DNA of 64,000 bases from Methanobacteriota archaeon (lineage in GTDB: Archaea > Methanobacteriota > Methanobacteria > Methanobacteriales > Methanobacteriaceae). A program made the position numbers and the translations under genes. The stretch is from NCBI GenBank assembly GCA_023411115.1, contig JAEYPF010000010.1, positions 124,001 through 188,000 on the forward strand, read 5' to 3'. Each line of letters begins with the position of its first letter. Position 1 is the first letter of the stretch. Below the pieces are notes generated by a model. That model was not told where the DNA came from and did no database searches. It saw nothing but the letters and a program-made list of their open reading frames with translations. Positions 46,501 through 55,609 of the stretch are shown here, piece by piece.

Positions 46501-46737
46501 ATGATATCAACTGTAACAACTACTACAACCACTGTGACCACAGCTCAGGTTATGACATACAGTGTTATAGCAGTAGTTACCTTAATTATATTTTTAATAC
46601 TTAGAGAAATTTTAAGTGCAGAAGCTACTAAAAATAAGCGCATAGATTCCTTTGTTAAAAGATCTAACATTGCTATATATCCTTTACTAATAGTATTTTT
46701 AGCAATCATAGGTTATAAAATGATTACTCTGATTTAA
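46501..46737 (+). CDS. 78-residue membrane protein with threonine-rich N-terminus (cassette 2)
   Basis: The paralogue of 10559-10795 with the same length: MISTVTTTTTTVTTAQVM, two membrane helices (about 18-38 and 56-77) and a basic loop around ATKNKRIDSFVKRSN. The start lacks an obvious ribosome binding site, unlike its paralogue. The following gene begins ten bases after the stop. Exact length and N-terminal conservation suggest a defined structural role in the membrane. No named family recognised. Confidence 0.78.
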   Translation: MISTVTTTTTTVTTAQVMTYSVIAVVTLIIFLILREILSAEATKNKRIDSFVKRSNIAIYPLLIVFLAIIGYKMITLI

Positions 46738-46747
46738 AGGCGGTTAA

Positions 46748-47566
46748 ATGGACAGAAACAGAAGTATTGGGCTTGTTGTACTAATATTATTGATCATTGT
46801 AGGTATAGTCTTTTTTCTTTTTATGAACCCAGGGCAAGCAACCAACGGTAATGAAACAAAAATGGGAATATACAACAATGGAACAACATGGATACACGTA
46901 TTGATGGCATTTGAAAATGTGACAGTTATTAATGGAACTGTGAATCAGAGTTTAGGAGATCAGGGGCCTATCAACATTGAAAATACCACAAGTAACAATA
47001 TAAAAACAACCACATTTTATGTTGACGCATGGCTTAAACCCAATGAAAATGGATCACCAGTGGACAATTTAACTGGAAAAGAAGTCATTGATCTAAGTAA
47101 GATCGTCGGCTATGGGGATCAGGCCGTTCCAAATGGAGTAGCATTTCCCACAAAAATATGGATATCTATGTACGGACCTGGAATAAATGAAAATGCCGAA
47201 CCAGTGAACAATATGAGCTTTTTAATACAGGGTTGGTCAATGAACTCAACACCACCTGCAAACCCTAAATTAGTTACTGTTAAAGCAGTAGAACCAGAAT
47301 TATACAATTTTAAATTTACAAATCTCCATGTAAATCCACTTCCATCTAATATTAACGATAATAAATTAACTATAATACAGGATCCCAGCTCATTTGCAAC
47401 ACTATTATCACAAATGGGTAACGATACCCAGTACATAAGCGTAGAATTTGTTGTTGTCGATTCTGATTTTAAATTAATAATTGCAAGAAACAGCTTATTC
47501 AATCTTGGTTTCAACAATACCAGAAGCTACGGACCTAATACAATATCTGCCATTGCAGATCACTAA
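46748..47566 (+). CDS. Membrane-anchored exported protein of unknown family (cassette 2)
   Basis: A 272-residue protein with one N-terminal helix (residues 7-26) and an exported domain related to 10805-11500 (shared TKMGIYNNGTTWIHV, DLSKIVGYGDQAVPNG). It has about 40 extra residues, including an insertion after ENVTVINGT. Many sequons are present. AAAGGCGG, overlapping the gap after the 78-residue gene, is its likely binding site. Presumably a partner of that small protein. Function unknown. Confidence 0.75.
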   Translation: MDRNRSIGLVVLILLIIVGIVFFLFMNPGQATNGNETKMGIYNNGTTWIHVLMAFENVTVINGTVNQSLGDQGPINIENTTSNNIKTTTFYVDAWLKPNENGSPVDNLTGKEVIDLSKIVGYGDQAVPNGVAFPTKIWISMYGPGINENAEPVNNMSFLIQGWSMNSTPPANPKLVTVKAVEPELYNFKFTNLHVNPLPSNINDNKLTIIQDPSSFATLLSQMGNDTQYISVEFVVVDSDFKLIIARNSLFNLGFNNTRSYGPNTISAIADH

Positions 47567-47608
47567 CATATAAATCCTTGAACTACCAATCAGATTTCAG
47601 TGAACTAC

Positions 47609-48220
47609 ATGGAAAAAAATAAAGTCTTAATATTGATTTCAGTATCTATAGTTGTCTGTGGAATTTTAACCCTTGGATTTGCACAGGGCAGTATAGAAAC
47701 TCTTTTATTTGATATGATACCCTACAACTATACTTCTTATGTAACATTGCCTCCAAGTGAAAATACTGGTTCTTATGGAGGATACTACAAAATATTTGGA
47801 CAGGGGACCAATTTTAATTTTCAAATGGCATTTACCGGTGCTGAAGATTATACAGATCCACTTGAATATACAAAAGATGGGCTCAATGGTACTGGAAAGA
47901 TAAACAGCATTCAGATTACATATAGAACCCTATCTGATCTCGTATCAGGCAATTTTAAAAATGCAATGATTGATACAAAATTCTCGGGTGTTTTTAATAT
48001 GAGCTGTGCTGCATGGACAGGCTATGGTAACTTCTCAAATGACGGTCAAAATTTCACAGGGAATTTTAAAATAGATGGTGCACTCAATGATTGGGAAGGC
48101 AATTTCAGTTTTATTATTGACGGAAATAGAATAGCTGTACCTGCAAAATATATAGCATATCCTAATGGAGATAAATCACCTGAAAAAATAACCCACGTTA
48201 ATAAAACATATTACATGTAA
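47609..48220 (+). CDS. Exported protein of unknown family (cassette 2)
   Basis: A 203-residue paralogue of 11578-12186. I prefer the ATG at 47609 (MEKNKVLILISVSIV) to an in-frame GTG nine bases earlier, since the signal helix begins there. Shared blocks are IPYNYTSYVTLPPSE, YTKDGLNGTGKIN and WTGYGNFSNDGQNF. It lies 42 bases after the preceding gene and faces the CPBP gene, the same arrangement as in cassette 1. Beta-rich; no recognised domain. Confidence 0.75.
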   Translation: MEKNKVLILISVSIVVCGILTLGFAQGSIETLLFDMIPYNYTSYVTLPPSENTGSYGGYYKIFGQGTNFNFQMAFTGAEDYTDPLEYTKDGLNGTGKINSIQITYRTLSDLVSGNFKNAMIDTKFSGVFNMSCAAWTGYGNFSNDGQNFTGNFKIDGALNDWEGNFSFIIDGNRIAVPAKYIAYPNGDKSPEKITHVNKTYYM

Positions 48221-48276
48221 CTGGCTGATATTTATTTTAAATGTTGTTTATTTAATAAAATGCAATATATTGGCAT

Positions 48277-49119
48277 TTAACTAAATGCTATAAACGGCAT
48301 TACGAGGAATAAGACTGCGTTTGATATACCGTGTGACAGTGTTATTCCAAACAAACTTCTTGTTCTCTGGAACATATAACCATAAAATATCGCGACCCCA
48401 AACACGAAGAAAAGATCTATAATGGACTGCCATCCTATGTGAAGGCTTGTAAAGAGCAACGATGCGTATAAAAGCCCGAACAATTTGCCAAATAGGTTTT
48501 CAGCATTTCTCTGTATAATTCCTCTAAACAGCAGTTCTTCTGCAAATCCAGTTGAAATTAAGAGGATTATCCCTGCAAATAGGACAGATTCTATACTGAA
48601 ATAGGATATAAGTGGTTTTGGATGTAAAACCTGATACTCTACAAATCCTAGGATAATTCCAGTAGCCCCTATAAGAAGTTGAACAGGAATGTTCCCAAGA
48701 GTTAAACCCAGATCTATAGGAGTAACTTTTTGTACTCTAATTATGAATATTGCAGATACAAAGAGAGGTATAGCTATTACAGGAAACCAGAAAAGTGAAG
48801 GAACCTGTAAAAGAGGCATCGTTAGGCCAATAATTCGAATCATTGGAATTACAATCATACACGTTAAAAGATTAGAGAAATTATAATCAGTTTCCATTGA
48901 AGCATGTACTAAAAGAACTGAAAGTATAATTGAATGGATTACAAGCCCTATTAAAACGTTGCTATATGCTGTCAACACCTCTGCAACTATAATAGATATT
49001 AGATATCCCATTAAAATTAAAAACTGCTTTTTAGAAGATATGAACCCGTATCTTTCCGGATGAAGTCCATCGATTTCCTCTTTTAATTTTAAAGCTGTTT
49101 TAGCACTTGTTTTATCCAT
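48277..49119 (-). CDS. CPBP family intramembrane metalloprotease
   Basis: A 280-residue protein with eight or so membrane helices and the CPBP motifs GFAEELLFRG (about 202), FTSLHIGWQS and GITLSHGISN. It is very similar to the membrane half of 12341-13741. The first residues (MDKTSAKTALKLKEE) match both the very start and the repeat-to-membrane junction of that protein, as if the TPR block had been cleanly removed here or inserted there. It may process cassette or surface proteins. Confidence 0.85.
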   Translation of the reverse strand: MDKTSAKTALKLKEEIDGLHPERYGFISSKKQFLILMGYLISIIVAEVLTAYSNVLIGLVIHSIILSVLLVHASMETDYNFSNLLTCMIVIPMIRIIGLTMPLLQVPSLFWFPVIAIPLFVSAIFIIRVQKVTPIDLGLTLGNIPVQLLIGATGIILGFVEYQVLHPKPLISYFSIESVLFAGIILLISTGFAEELLFRGIIQRNAENLFGKLFGLLYASLLFTSLHIGWQSIIDLFFVFGVAIFYGYMFQRTRSLFGITLSHGISNAVLFLVMPFIAFS

Positions 49120-49644
49120 TAATTCACCTAAATGAATGATTTATAAATAATATAAGATTTTCTGCTCTCGAAATCTCTCAAAAATCCTACGGATTTTTGG
49201 AGCACAAAAATCTTTGATTTTTGTAAGTTTTAATTTTCGGTGTTTGCGAATTGAAAATTCGCAACCGTAAAAATTCATAGAATTTTTACATGCCTCAAAC
49301 GCTCCGTGTTTGGGGGTTTTATTTCTGATTACCAAACATATAAATTTACTTATAAAACAGGTTAATTGAATCTAAAATGTATGAATTCAAAGTATATATC
49401 GTAATAAAAGAATGAAAATATATATTATAATATATGAAAGATAAATTTTATTTATTCTATTACATATGCAATTATGAAGCAATGATTTTAGACATACTAA
49501 ATTGAAATAATTTATTATATAACATACTAAACTAAAAAACAGTAATATTCGATATAACAAATTATTTATAGTTTAAATAAGAATTAAATAGTATTTAACG
49601 TTTTAACTGTTAATTGAAAATCAGTTTTAATAAAAGTGGAAAAA
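49120..49644. other. Intergenic region with stem-loop array
   Basis: About 525 bases. The left third holds the stem-loop array at 49171-49312. The rest (49340-49640) is AT-rich with no convincing gene; a 64-codon minus-strand frame at 49141-49335 merely runs through the array. The plus-strand glycosyltransferase starts at its right end. Confidence 0.5.
49171..49312. repeat. Array of five short stem-loops
   Basis: Successive perfect inverted repeats with three-base loops: CAAAAATCC-TAC (stem 49179-49199), ACAAAAATC-TTT (49204-49224), TTGCGAATT-GAA (49244-49264) and GTAAAAATTC-ATA (49267-49289), with a weaker CAAAC/GTTTG at about 49296-49312. Stems differ in sequence but not in format. They lie upstream of the CPBP gene, on its 5' side. 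Confidence 0.65.
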
Positions 49645-50598
49645 ATGAATAAAATAACTGCAATATTACCTGCTTACAACGAAGAAATATCCATTGGAAG
49701 TATTGTACTTAGTACTATAAAATATGTAGACAATGTAATTGTTATTGATGATGGCAGTACTGATAAAACCTCAGAAATAGCAGAACTTGCAGGAGCACGA
49801 GTGATAAAACATCCTACCAACAAAGGCAAAGGAGCCGCATTAAGAACTGGTTTTGAAGCTGCAAGCGAATCAAAGATCATAATAACTTTAGACTCAGATG
49901 GCCAGCATAACCCCGAAGAAATACCAAAGTTAATAAATCCCATAATAAATGGCGAAGCAGATGTAGTAAATGGAAGCAGGTACATTAACGGAAATAAAAA
50001 AGATACCCCATCATACCGGCGTATTGGCCAGACAATACTTGATAAAGCCACTAATTTCAGCAGTGGGCTTGATGTTACAGATAGTCAAAGCGGATTTAGA
50101 GCTTTTGCAAGACATACTATACCTGCTTTTAGATTCAGCTGTATAGATTTTGGTATTGAAAGTGAAATGCTACTGGATGCTGCAAACGCAGGGCTGAGGA
50201 TTAAAGAAGTCGAAATTAGCGTTAGATACGATGTTGATGGATCTTCAAAAAATCCTGTAAGTCATGGAATGGGTGTGTTAGTGAGGATAATAAATGATCT
50301 TGAATTTCAAAGACCTTTATATTATTTTACATTGCCCGGAACTGTAATAATTTTATTAGGAGTATCAGTAAGCCTTATGTTCTTAGAAGATTATTTATCT
50401 GGGGGCAGTACAACTTTATTACCTACTGTTCTTGCCATATTGTTCACTCTAGCCGGCGGATTTTTAGCATTTACAGGTATAATTTTAGATTCAATGGCAA
50501 GAATGATTAATAGAATTGTAAATAATTCTAACGACGATGTTCACTTTAAAAATGTCACCAGTTCCCATGAAAGTGAAGTTAAACATCACGGTAAGTAA
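49645..50598 (+). CDS. DPM1-like GT2 polyprenyl-phosphate glycosyltransferase
   Basis: A 317-residue protein. A GT2 domain with ITAILPAYNEEISIGSIVL, VIDDGSTDKTSEIAELAGA, NKGKGAALRTGFEAA and TLDSDGQHNPEEIPKL is followed by two C-terminal membrane helices (about 230-280). This plan is typical of archaeal dolichyl-phosphate mannose/glucose synthases, which load a sugar onto a lipid carrier for GT-C enzymes. The ATG at 49645 is preferred to GTG at 49636. It stands alone on the plus strand. Sugar unknown. Confidence 0.86.
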   Translation: MNKITAILPAYNEEISIGSIVLSTIKYVDNVIVIDDGSTDKTSEIAELAGARVIKHPTNKGKGAALRTGFEAASESKIIITLDSDGQHNPEEIPKLINPIINGEADVVNGSRYINGNKKDTPSYRRIGQTILDKATNFSSGLDVTDSQSGFRAFARHTIPAFRFSCIDFGIESEMLLDAANAGLRIKEVEISVRYDVDGSSKNPVSHGMGVLVRIINDLEFQRPLYYFTLPGTVIILLGVSVSLMFLEDYLSGGSTTLLPTVLAILFTLAGGFLAFTGIILDSMARMINRIVNNSNDDVHFKNVTSSHESEVKHHGK

Positions 50599-50862
50599 AA
50601 ACCTATTTTTTATTCTATGTTGAAGTAAATGGATTTTTAGATTTTATTAAACACCTGTTTTAATCATTCAGAGGATATAATTAAAGGTTAATTAGATAAT
50701 GAAAAAGGTTAAATAATTCATTAGATAATCTATTAGTTACTCATATCCATTACAAACCAAAACCAGTGCTATGCATTAATTGATGCTGGCTAATTTAACA
50801 TAACTGTTAAAAATACCTTGTTCAAGTCATAAACAGTTAATTTCTAATTTTGAGTTGAAAAA

Positions 50863-51762
50863 ATGAATATTTTTATACTAACATCAGGGAAGTATGGATC
50901 AAGAATCATAAATCAAATGGCCAAAATGGGTTTTGCATCCTCTATAGTTGGAATACATGAGGTTCCAGAAGATCTACCCGAATTTATAGACGATGTCAGC
51001 GAATACATTCCAAATAATCTTTCTAAAGCAGATTTAATCCTTTCAATAGGATTATATGGCGATATAAACATGATTATACCTGCTGTTGCATCTAAAACCG
51101 GGGCGAAATCAATAATTGTTCCAATACATGATCCTAAACAAATTCCAATTGGTCTTCAACGGGAAATAGAAAGTGAAGTAGGCGACCTGAAAATAGTCTT
51201 CCCAAAACCTTTCTGCTCACTTGAACCAGTTGGTGACAGATATATAGATGAATTTGTAGAATACTTTGGAAAACCAGAACTTGAAATTAAAGCTGATGGA
51301 TTAATACGGAATATTGAAGTAAAAAGAGGAGCTCCATGCGGTTCAACATGGTTTGTAGCAGAAAAATTAGAGAATCGGCCAGTAGATGAAGCTGAATTTG
51401 AGGCTGGAGGTCTGTATCATAATTATCCCTGCCTAGCTTCTATGAGTGTAGACCCTCAAGTCGGAGATACCATATTACACCTTGCAGGTTATAAGATCAA
51501 AGAAGCTGTAAAAAGAGAACTTGGATTTGCAGCAAAATCTGCTGTGGTGGATGAAGAAACATGCCAGGGTGGAGATAACTGCGGCCATATATGCCATGAA
51601 GTATGCCCCAATGTGAATATAGGGGATGAAACTGTTAAGATCAAAGAGAATGGCAAGGTAGAAATAGATGCCCTGTCATGCGGATGCTGTGAAATATGCA
51701 TCCAGAAATGTCCATTTGGGGCTATCGAACTTAAGGAACATATAACTTTAAAAAAGAAGTGA
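50863..51762 (+). CDS. DUF166 protein with C-terminal 4Fe-4S ferredoxin domain
   Basis: A 299-residue methanogen-type protein. Residues 1-225 match DUF166 (ILTSGKYGSRIINQMAKMG, VPIHDPKQIPIGLQREIE, CGSTWFVAEKLENRP). The C-terminal 80 residues carry two cysteine clusters, CQGGDNCGHICHEVCP and CGCCEICIQKCP, which would bind two iron-sulfur clusters. An electron-transfer or reductase role is likely, but the reaction is not established. Its stop overlaps the start region of the CbiF gene, so the two are co-expressed. Confidence 0.85.
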   Translation: MNIFILTSGKYGSRIINQMAKMGFASSIVGIHEVPEDLPEFIDDVSEYIPNNLSKADLILSIGLYGDINMIIPAVASKTGAKSIIVPIHDPKQIPIGLQREIESEVGDLKIVFPKPFCSLEPVGDRYIDEFVEYFGKPELEIKADGLIRNIEVKRGAPCGSTWFVAEKLENRPVDEAEFEAGGLYHNYPCLASMSVDPQVGDTILHLAGYKIKEAVKRELGFAAKSAVVDEETCQGGDNCGHICHEVCPNVNIGDETVKIKENGKVEIDALSCGCCEICIQKCPFGAIELKEHITLKKK

Positions 51763-51767
51763 ATGAA

Positions 51768-52532
51768 ATGGAAGGAAAAGTAATATTTATAGGTGCAGGA
51801 CCCGGAGATCCTGAACTATTAACTATAAAAGGTCAAAATGCATTAAAAAATTCAGATATTATTATTTATGCTGGATCACTTGTAAATAAGGAAGTTTTAT
51901 CGGTTGCCAAAGAAACCGCTGAAATATATAACAGTGCTTCCATGAACCTCGATGAAATTCTGAAAATAATGGATGTACAAACAAAGAATGGCAAAATTAT
52001 TGCAAGGGTGCATACAGGAGATCCATCTATATACGGCGCAATAGGAGAACAAATCGAATTTTTAAGAGCCAATAATATTGATTTTGAGATAATTCCGGGT
52101 GTTAGCTCATTATTTGCGACCGCAGCAGCGCTAGAATCAGAATTAACACTACCAGAGGTATCGCAGACAGTTATTATTACAAGACCTGAAGGTAGGACCC
52201 CTAAACCTGAATCAGAATCCATTAAAGAACTGGCAAAACACAACGCTACAATGTGTATCTTTTTAGGGATTCACATGATTGAAAAGGTTGTTCATGATCT
52301 TTTAAGTCATTATCCCCAAGATACCCCTGTTGCAGTTGTTAAGAAGGCTTCATGGAAGGACCAAATGGTCATTAAAGGAACGCTGGATGATATTGAATCT
52401 AAAGTTAAAGAAGCCGGAATTGAAAAAACTGCAATTATAGTAGTTGGCAACGTCCTTAATCCTGGTGATATTACTCCATCCAAGCTTTACGATGCTAAAT
52501 TCACACATGAATACAGAAAAGGGTGCGAATAG
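51768..52532 (+). CDS. cbiF: Cobalt-precorrin-4 C11-methyltransferase
   Basis: A 254-residue tetrapyrrole methylase. VIFIGAGPGDPELLTIKGQ (residues 4-22) is the family signature, followed by YAGSLVNKEVL, ARVHTGDPSIYGAIGEQIEFL and PGVSSLFATAAALESELTLPE, characteristic of CbiF/CobM. It methylates C11 of cobalt-precorrin-4 with SAM in anaerobic cobalamin synthesis, needed for methanogenesis corrinoids. I use the ATG at 51768; GTGA just upstream may act as binding site. Translationally linked to the DUF166 gene. Confidence 0.92.
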   Translation: MEGKVIFIGAGPGDPELLTIKGQNALKNSDIIIYAGSLVNKEVLSVAKETAEIYNSASMNLDEILKIMDVQTKNGKIIARVHTGDPSIYGAIGEQIEFLRANNIDFEIIPGVSSLFATAAALESELTLPEVSQTVIITRPEGRTPKPESESIKELAKHNATMCIFLGIHMIEKVVHDLLSHYPQDTPVAVVKKASWKDQMVIKGTLDDIESKVKEAGIEKTAIIVVGNVLNPGDITPSKLYDAKFTHEYRKGCE

Positions 52533-52620
52533 TTAATAAATAGATCTGTACACTGATTAAAATAAATACCATAACATCTAAAAATAATAAAAACTACAAA
52601 AAAAACTTTCTTCTGCATTT

Positions 52621-52637
52621 GAAAATCTCTGATTTTG
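52621..52637. repeat. Single short stem-loop before the anchored protein gene
   Basis: AAAATC-TCT-GATTTT (52622-52636), the same format as in the arrays, 20 bases before the ATG at 52654. It may be a solitary member of the family or mask the binding site in RNA. Confidence 0.4.
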
Positions 52638-52653
52638 TGGGGAAATTGATCAT

Positions 52654-53889
52654 ATGGATAAAATAAAGAAATGGTTCAAGGGACTAAACAACACAGATAA
52701 GGCAGTGCTTGGATTAAGCGTATTTTGTATAGGTGCCTTATTATTCATTGTTCTTGCAGGAATACTTGTTCCAGATATTACCTATCTATCTTTAGAAACA
52801 TCTAATGCCCAAATAGATAATAAAACTCTTGAATATACCATAACAGGCTCTACAGAACCATATGCACAGGTTTATTTAAATGATACCAATTTAAATTTAA
52901 ATAAAGTTCCTGTTAAAGTAGATTCTGACGGTAATTTTAAATATAACGTTAAAATTCCAATTGAAGTTACCGATACAAAGGTTTCTGTAGTTTCACAGGT
53001 ACATGGAAAATATGAAGTATCTCAGGATATTGAAATACAACGTCCATTAACTTTTCTCTCAATAAAACCTATGCAACAGCTCAGTTATGGAAATAAAACA
53101 GTTGAACTAGAGGGTAGAAGTGATCCAGGTGCAACTATCCATATTGTCTCAAATATGGCCCTAAGGAATAATCTTAATTTTCAAAGTTATATAGATACAG
53201 TTTTCAATGAACCAGTGGTTAACGTTGTTACCCTCAAAGCGGATTCCAATGGATACTTTAAACATAAGTTTGATGTCCCTCTAAATTCTACATCAGCTTA
53301 TGTCAATGTAACTGCTGAATCTCCAGGCAAAAGGGACTCCACTCAAATTCAAAATATTACCCGTGATTATGATATATTCCCACTAATTACATCGATTTTC
53401 AACAACAGTGATGCTTCAAATAAGGCTGAAATGAGGAATTTCTCTGGAAAGGGTTTTTCAATTAAGTACCCATCTACCTGGCAAAGACAATCCTATAAAA
53501 ATGCAGGAAAGGACGCTAGATTGTATTTAATCTATGGATACAGTGTTGAAGGCATAGTCTGGTATGGTAAAATTGGTAATGAATTTGGAAATTCCCTTGA
53601 AGATTATAAAAACATTCAGGATACCCGTATACGTACATGGTGGGGTGGAACTGAAGTTTTTGAACAGGATATCAATTACAATGGTATGACTGGATTCAGA
53701 ACTGTATACAAATGCCAGAATAACCCAACATTTTCAAATGATGTAACCCCCCCATTTTATATCGATCGTACAACTGTTACAAAGGATAATGTTAATGTAT
53801 TTGAATTACAGCTAATAGTTTACAGTGATTACTACGAAAAGAATGATTATTTAATCGAACAAACCGTAAAAAGCTTTAACATTAACTGA
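52654..53889 (+). CDS. Membrane-anchored protein with Ig-like and PsbP-like domains
   Basis: A 411-residue protein. One membrane helix (about residues 22-45) follows a short cytoplasmic N-terminus. Two Ig-like beta domains follow (TITGSTEPYAQVYLND and TVELEGRSDPGATIHIVS), the usual carbohydrate- or stalk-type repeats. The last 150 residues (NFSGKGFSIKYPSTWQRQSY, EDYKNIQ, FRTVYKC) resemble a PsbP-like lipid/ligand-binding fold. GGGGAAATTGATCAT precedes the ATG. It lies alone between CbiF and the MarR gene. Role unknown; probably an envelope protein. Confidence 0.7.
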   Translation: MDKIKKWFKGLNNTDKAVLGLSVFCIGALLFIVLAGILVPDITYLSLETSNAQIDNKTLEYTITGSTEPYAQVYLNDTNLNLNKVPVKVDSDGNFKYNVKIPIEVTDTKVSVVSQVHGKYEVSQDIEIQRPLTFLSIKPMQQLSYGNKTVELEGRSDPGATIHIVSNMALRNNLNFQSYIDTVFNEPVVNVVTLKADSNGYFKHKFDVPLNSTSAYVNVTAESPGKRDSTQIQNITRDYDIFPLITSIFNNSDASNKAEMRNFSGKGFSIKYPSTWQRQSYKNAGKDARLYLIYGYSVEGIVWYGKIGNEFGNSLEDYKNIQDTRIRTWWGGTEVFEQDINYNGMTGFRTVYKCQNNPTFSNDVTPPFYIDRTTVTKDNVNVFELQLIVYSDYYEKNDYLIEQTVKSFNIN

Positions 53890-53999
53890 TTTCATATTAT
53901 TTTTATTTTAAATGCTTATTTTTCAAATTAGTGTTCTTTGATATTTTTAAAATACCAATCACAAACTATATTTATACTACATGTAATATATTAACTGAA

Positions 54000-54015
54000 A
54001 GGTAACATATTACCT
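54000..54015. promoter_or_regulatory. Palindrome before the MarR gene, candidate autoregulatory operator
   Basis: AGGTAACATATTACCT, with six-base arms around CATA, lies 40 bases before the ATG, downstream of TATA-like sequence at 53967-53980. MarR proteins often bind such palindromes in their own promoter. Confidence 0.45.
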
Positions 54016-54054
54016 AAGTGCAGAAGTACAAATATATTCATTGAGCTGAGAGAA

Positions 54055-54549
54055 ATGTCAGATCCAAATCTAAAACAACAAATAGAAAGGCTGGATATGG
54101 AAAAATACATATTGGTATTTATATTCCTAATTCAACAGCGCTGGGGTTACATAATAAATAAAACGTTAGAAGAAGACAAAATAACAACTAAACAATGGTT
54201 GATGATGATAATTATAGAAAATGCGTTTAACCATGACCCCTCCATGCAGGAAGTGGCTGACGCATTAAGCACCAGCCATCAAAACGTAAAACAACTGGCT
54301 GTTCGATTAGAAGCAAGAGGTTTCATGAAGATAGAGCGAGATCCTGACAACCGCCGTATTTTAAGGTTAAGAACTACAGAGGAATGCCGTAATTACTGGG
54401 AAAATAGAGCACCAGAAGATATTAAATCGATAATTGCTTTATTTGAAGGCCTTGATGATAATGAAATAGGATCATTATTTGAAATTATAATGAAACTGGA
54501 GAAAATATCTGAAAAGTTATATCTGGAAGCGAAAAATGCAAACAGGTAA
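54055..54549 (+). CDS. MarR family transcriptional regulator
   Basis: A 164-residue winged-helix protein. Core helices run from ITTKQWLMMIIIENAF to the recognition helix region PSMQEVADALSTSHQNVKQLAVRLEARG, then the wing ERDPDNRRILRLRTT; C-terminal helices form the dimer. MarR regulators respond to small ligands or redox and usually repress. The target is unknown; its own gene is likely, since a 16-bp palindrome lies in the promoter. The gene is convergent with the rhamnose operon. Confidence 0.88.
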   Translation: MSDPNLKQQIERLDMEKYILVFIFLIQQRWGYIINKTLEEDKITTKQWLMMIIIENAFNHDPSMQEVADALSTSHQNVKQLAVRLEARGFMKIERDPDNRRILRLRTTEECRNYWENRAPEDIKSIIALFEGLDDNEIGSLFEIIMKLEKISEKLYLEAKNANR

Positions 54550-54580
54550 ATTATGAATTCAAAAAAGATAAACAGAATAA

Positions 54581-55588
54581 TTATCTGTTCCCGTACATCT
54601 TTTCATAGTAAGCCACGTATTCTCCACTTTTTATCCTTTCCCACCACTGCCTGTTGTCTAAATACCACCCGATAGTTTCAGCAATTCCTGTCTCAAATGT
54701 ATATTTAGGCTTCCAGCCCAGTTCTTTCTGCATTTTGCTCGAATCTATTGCATATCTTCTATCATGGCCTAATCGGTCTTTTACGAAAGTAATCAGAGAT
54801 TCTGGCTTATTCAGATTTTTAAGAATCAATTTTACAATTTCAATATTTTTCTTTTCATTATTTCCGCCAATATTATAGACTTCTCCAATATTTCCCTTAT
54901 GAAGAACCAGATCTATAGCAGTACAATGATCATAAACATGCAGCCAATCCCTCACATTCAATCCATCGCCGTATACGGGCAACGGCTTATCTTCCAAGAC
55001 ATTAGATATCATTAAAGGAATCAATTTTTCTGGAAATTGATATGGGCCATAATTATTAGAGCATCGTGTAATATTCACCGGTAAATTAAAGGTTTCATGA
55101 TATGCCCTGACCATCAAATCTGCACCAGCTTTACTTGCAGAATAAGGACTATTTGGAGCCAAAGGAGTATCTTCTCTGAAATACCCGGTTTCACCCAGTG
55201 AACCATAAACTTCATCGGTAGATACCTGCAAATACTTTTGAATGCCGTATTCTTTGGCAGCGTCCAGAAGAACCTGAGTACCCAGTACATTTGATTTTAT
55301 AAATATTTCTGGATCTTCAATACTGCGGTCTACATGAGATTCAGCTGCGAAATTTACAATGTAATCCACATCAGCTGTAATTTCAAATACTAATTCTTTA
55401 TCAGTTATATCTCCTTTACAAAAGGTGTAATTAGGGTTATCTTCAATTCCAGTCAAATTTTCCAGATTTCCACAGTAGGTAAGGGCATCTAAGTTTATAA
55501 CTTCATAATCAGGATATTTATCGAGGATATATCTTACGAAATTACTACCTATAAATCCTGCCCCTCCAGTAATTAGCATTTTTTTCAT
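54581..55588 (-). CDS. rfbB: dTDP-glucose 4,6-dehydratase
   Basis: A 335-residue extended SDR enzyme. GGAGFIGSNFV binds NAD, STDEVYGSLGETG and PYSASKAGADLM (Tyr-x3-Lys) form the active site, and CSNNYGPYQFPEKLIPLMI is specific for RmlB. It converts dTDP-glucose to dTDP-4-keto-6-deoxyglucose, the second step to dTDP-L-rhamnose. GAGG precedes the ATG. Last gene of the rfbD-A-C-B operon (minus strand). Confidence 0.95.
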   Translation of the reverse strand: MKKMLITGGAGFIGSNFVRYILDKYPDYEVINLDALTYCGNLENLTGIEDNPNYTFCKGDITDKELVFEITADVDYIVNFAAESHVDRSIEDPEIFIKSNVLGTQVLLDAAKEYGIQKYLQVSTDEVYGSLGETGYFREDTPLAPNSPYSASKAGADLMVRAYHETFNLPVNITRCSNNYGPYQFPEKLIPLMISNVLEDKPLPVYGDGLNVRDWLHVYDHCTAIDLVLHKGNIGEVYNIGGNNEKKNIEIVKLILKNLNKPESLITFVKDRLGHDRRYAIDSSKMQKELGWKPKYTFETGIAETIGWYLDNRQWWERIKSGEYVAYYEKMYGNR

Positions 55589-55609
55589 TATCTATTCCTC
55601 ATTAACCTG

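Noticed and set aside
49141..49335. 64-codon minus-strand frame
   Set aside because: Runs through the stem-loop array; its sequence is explained by the inverted repeats.
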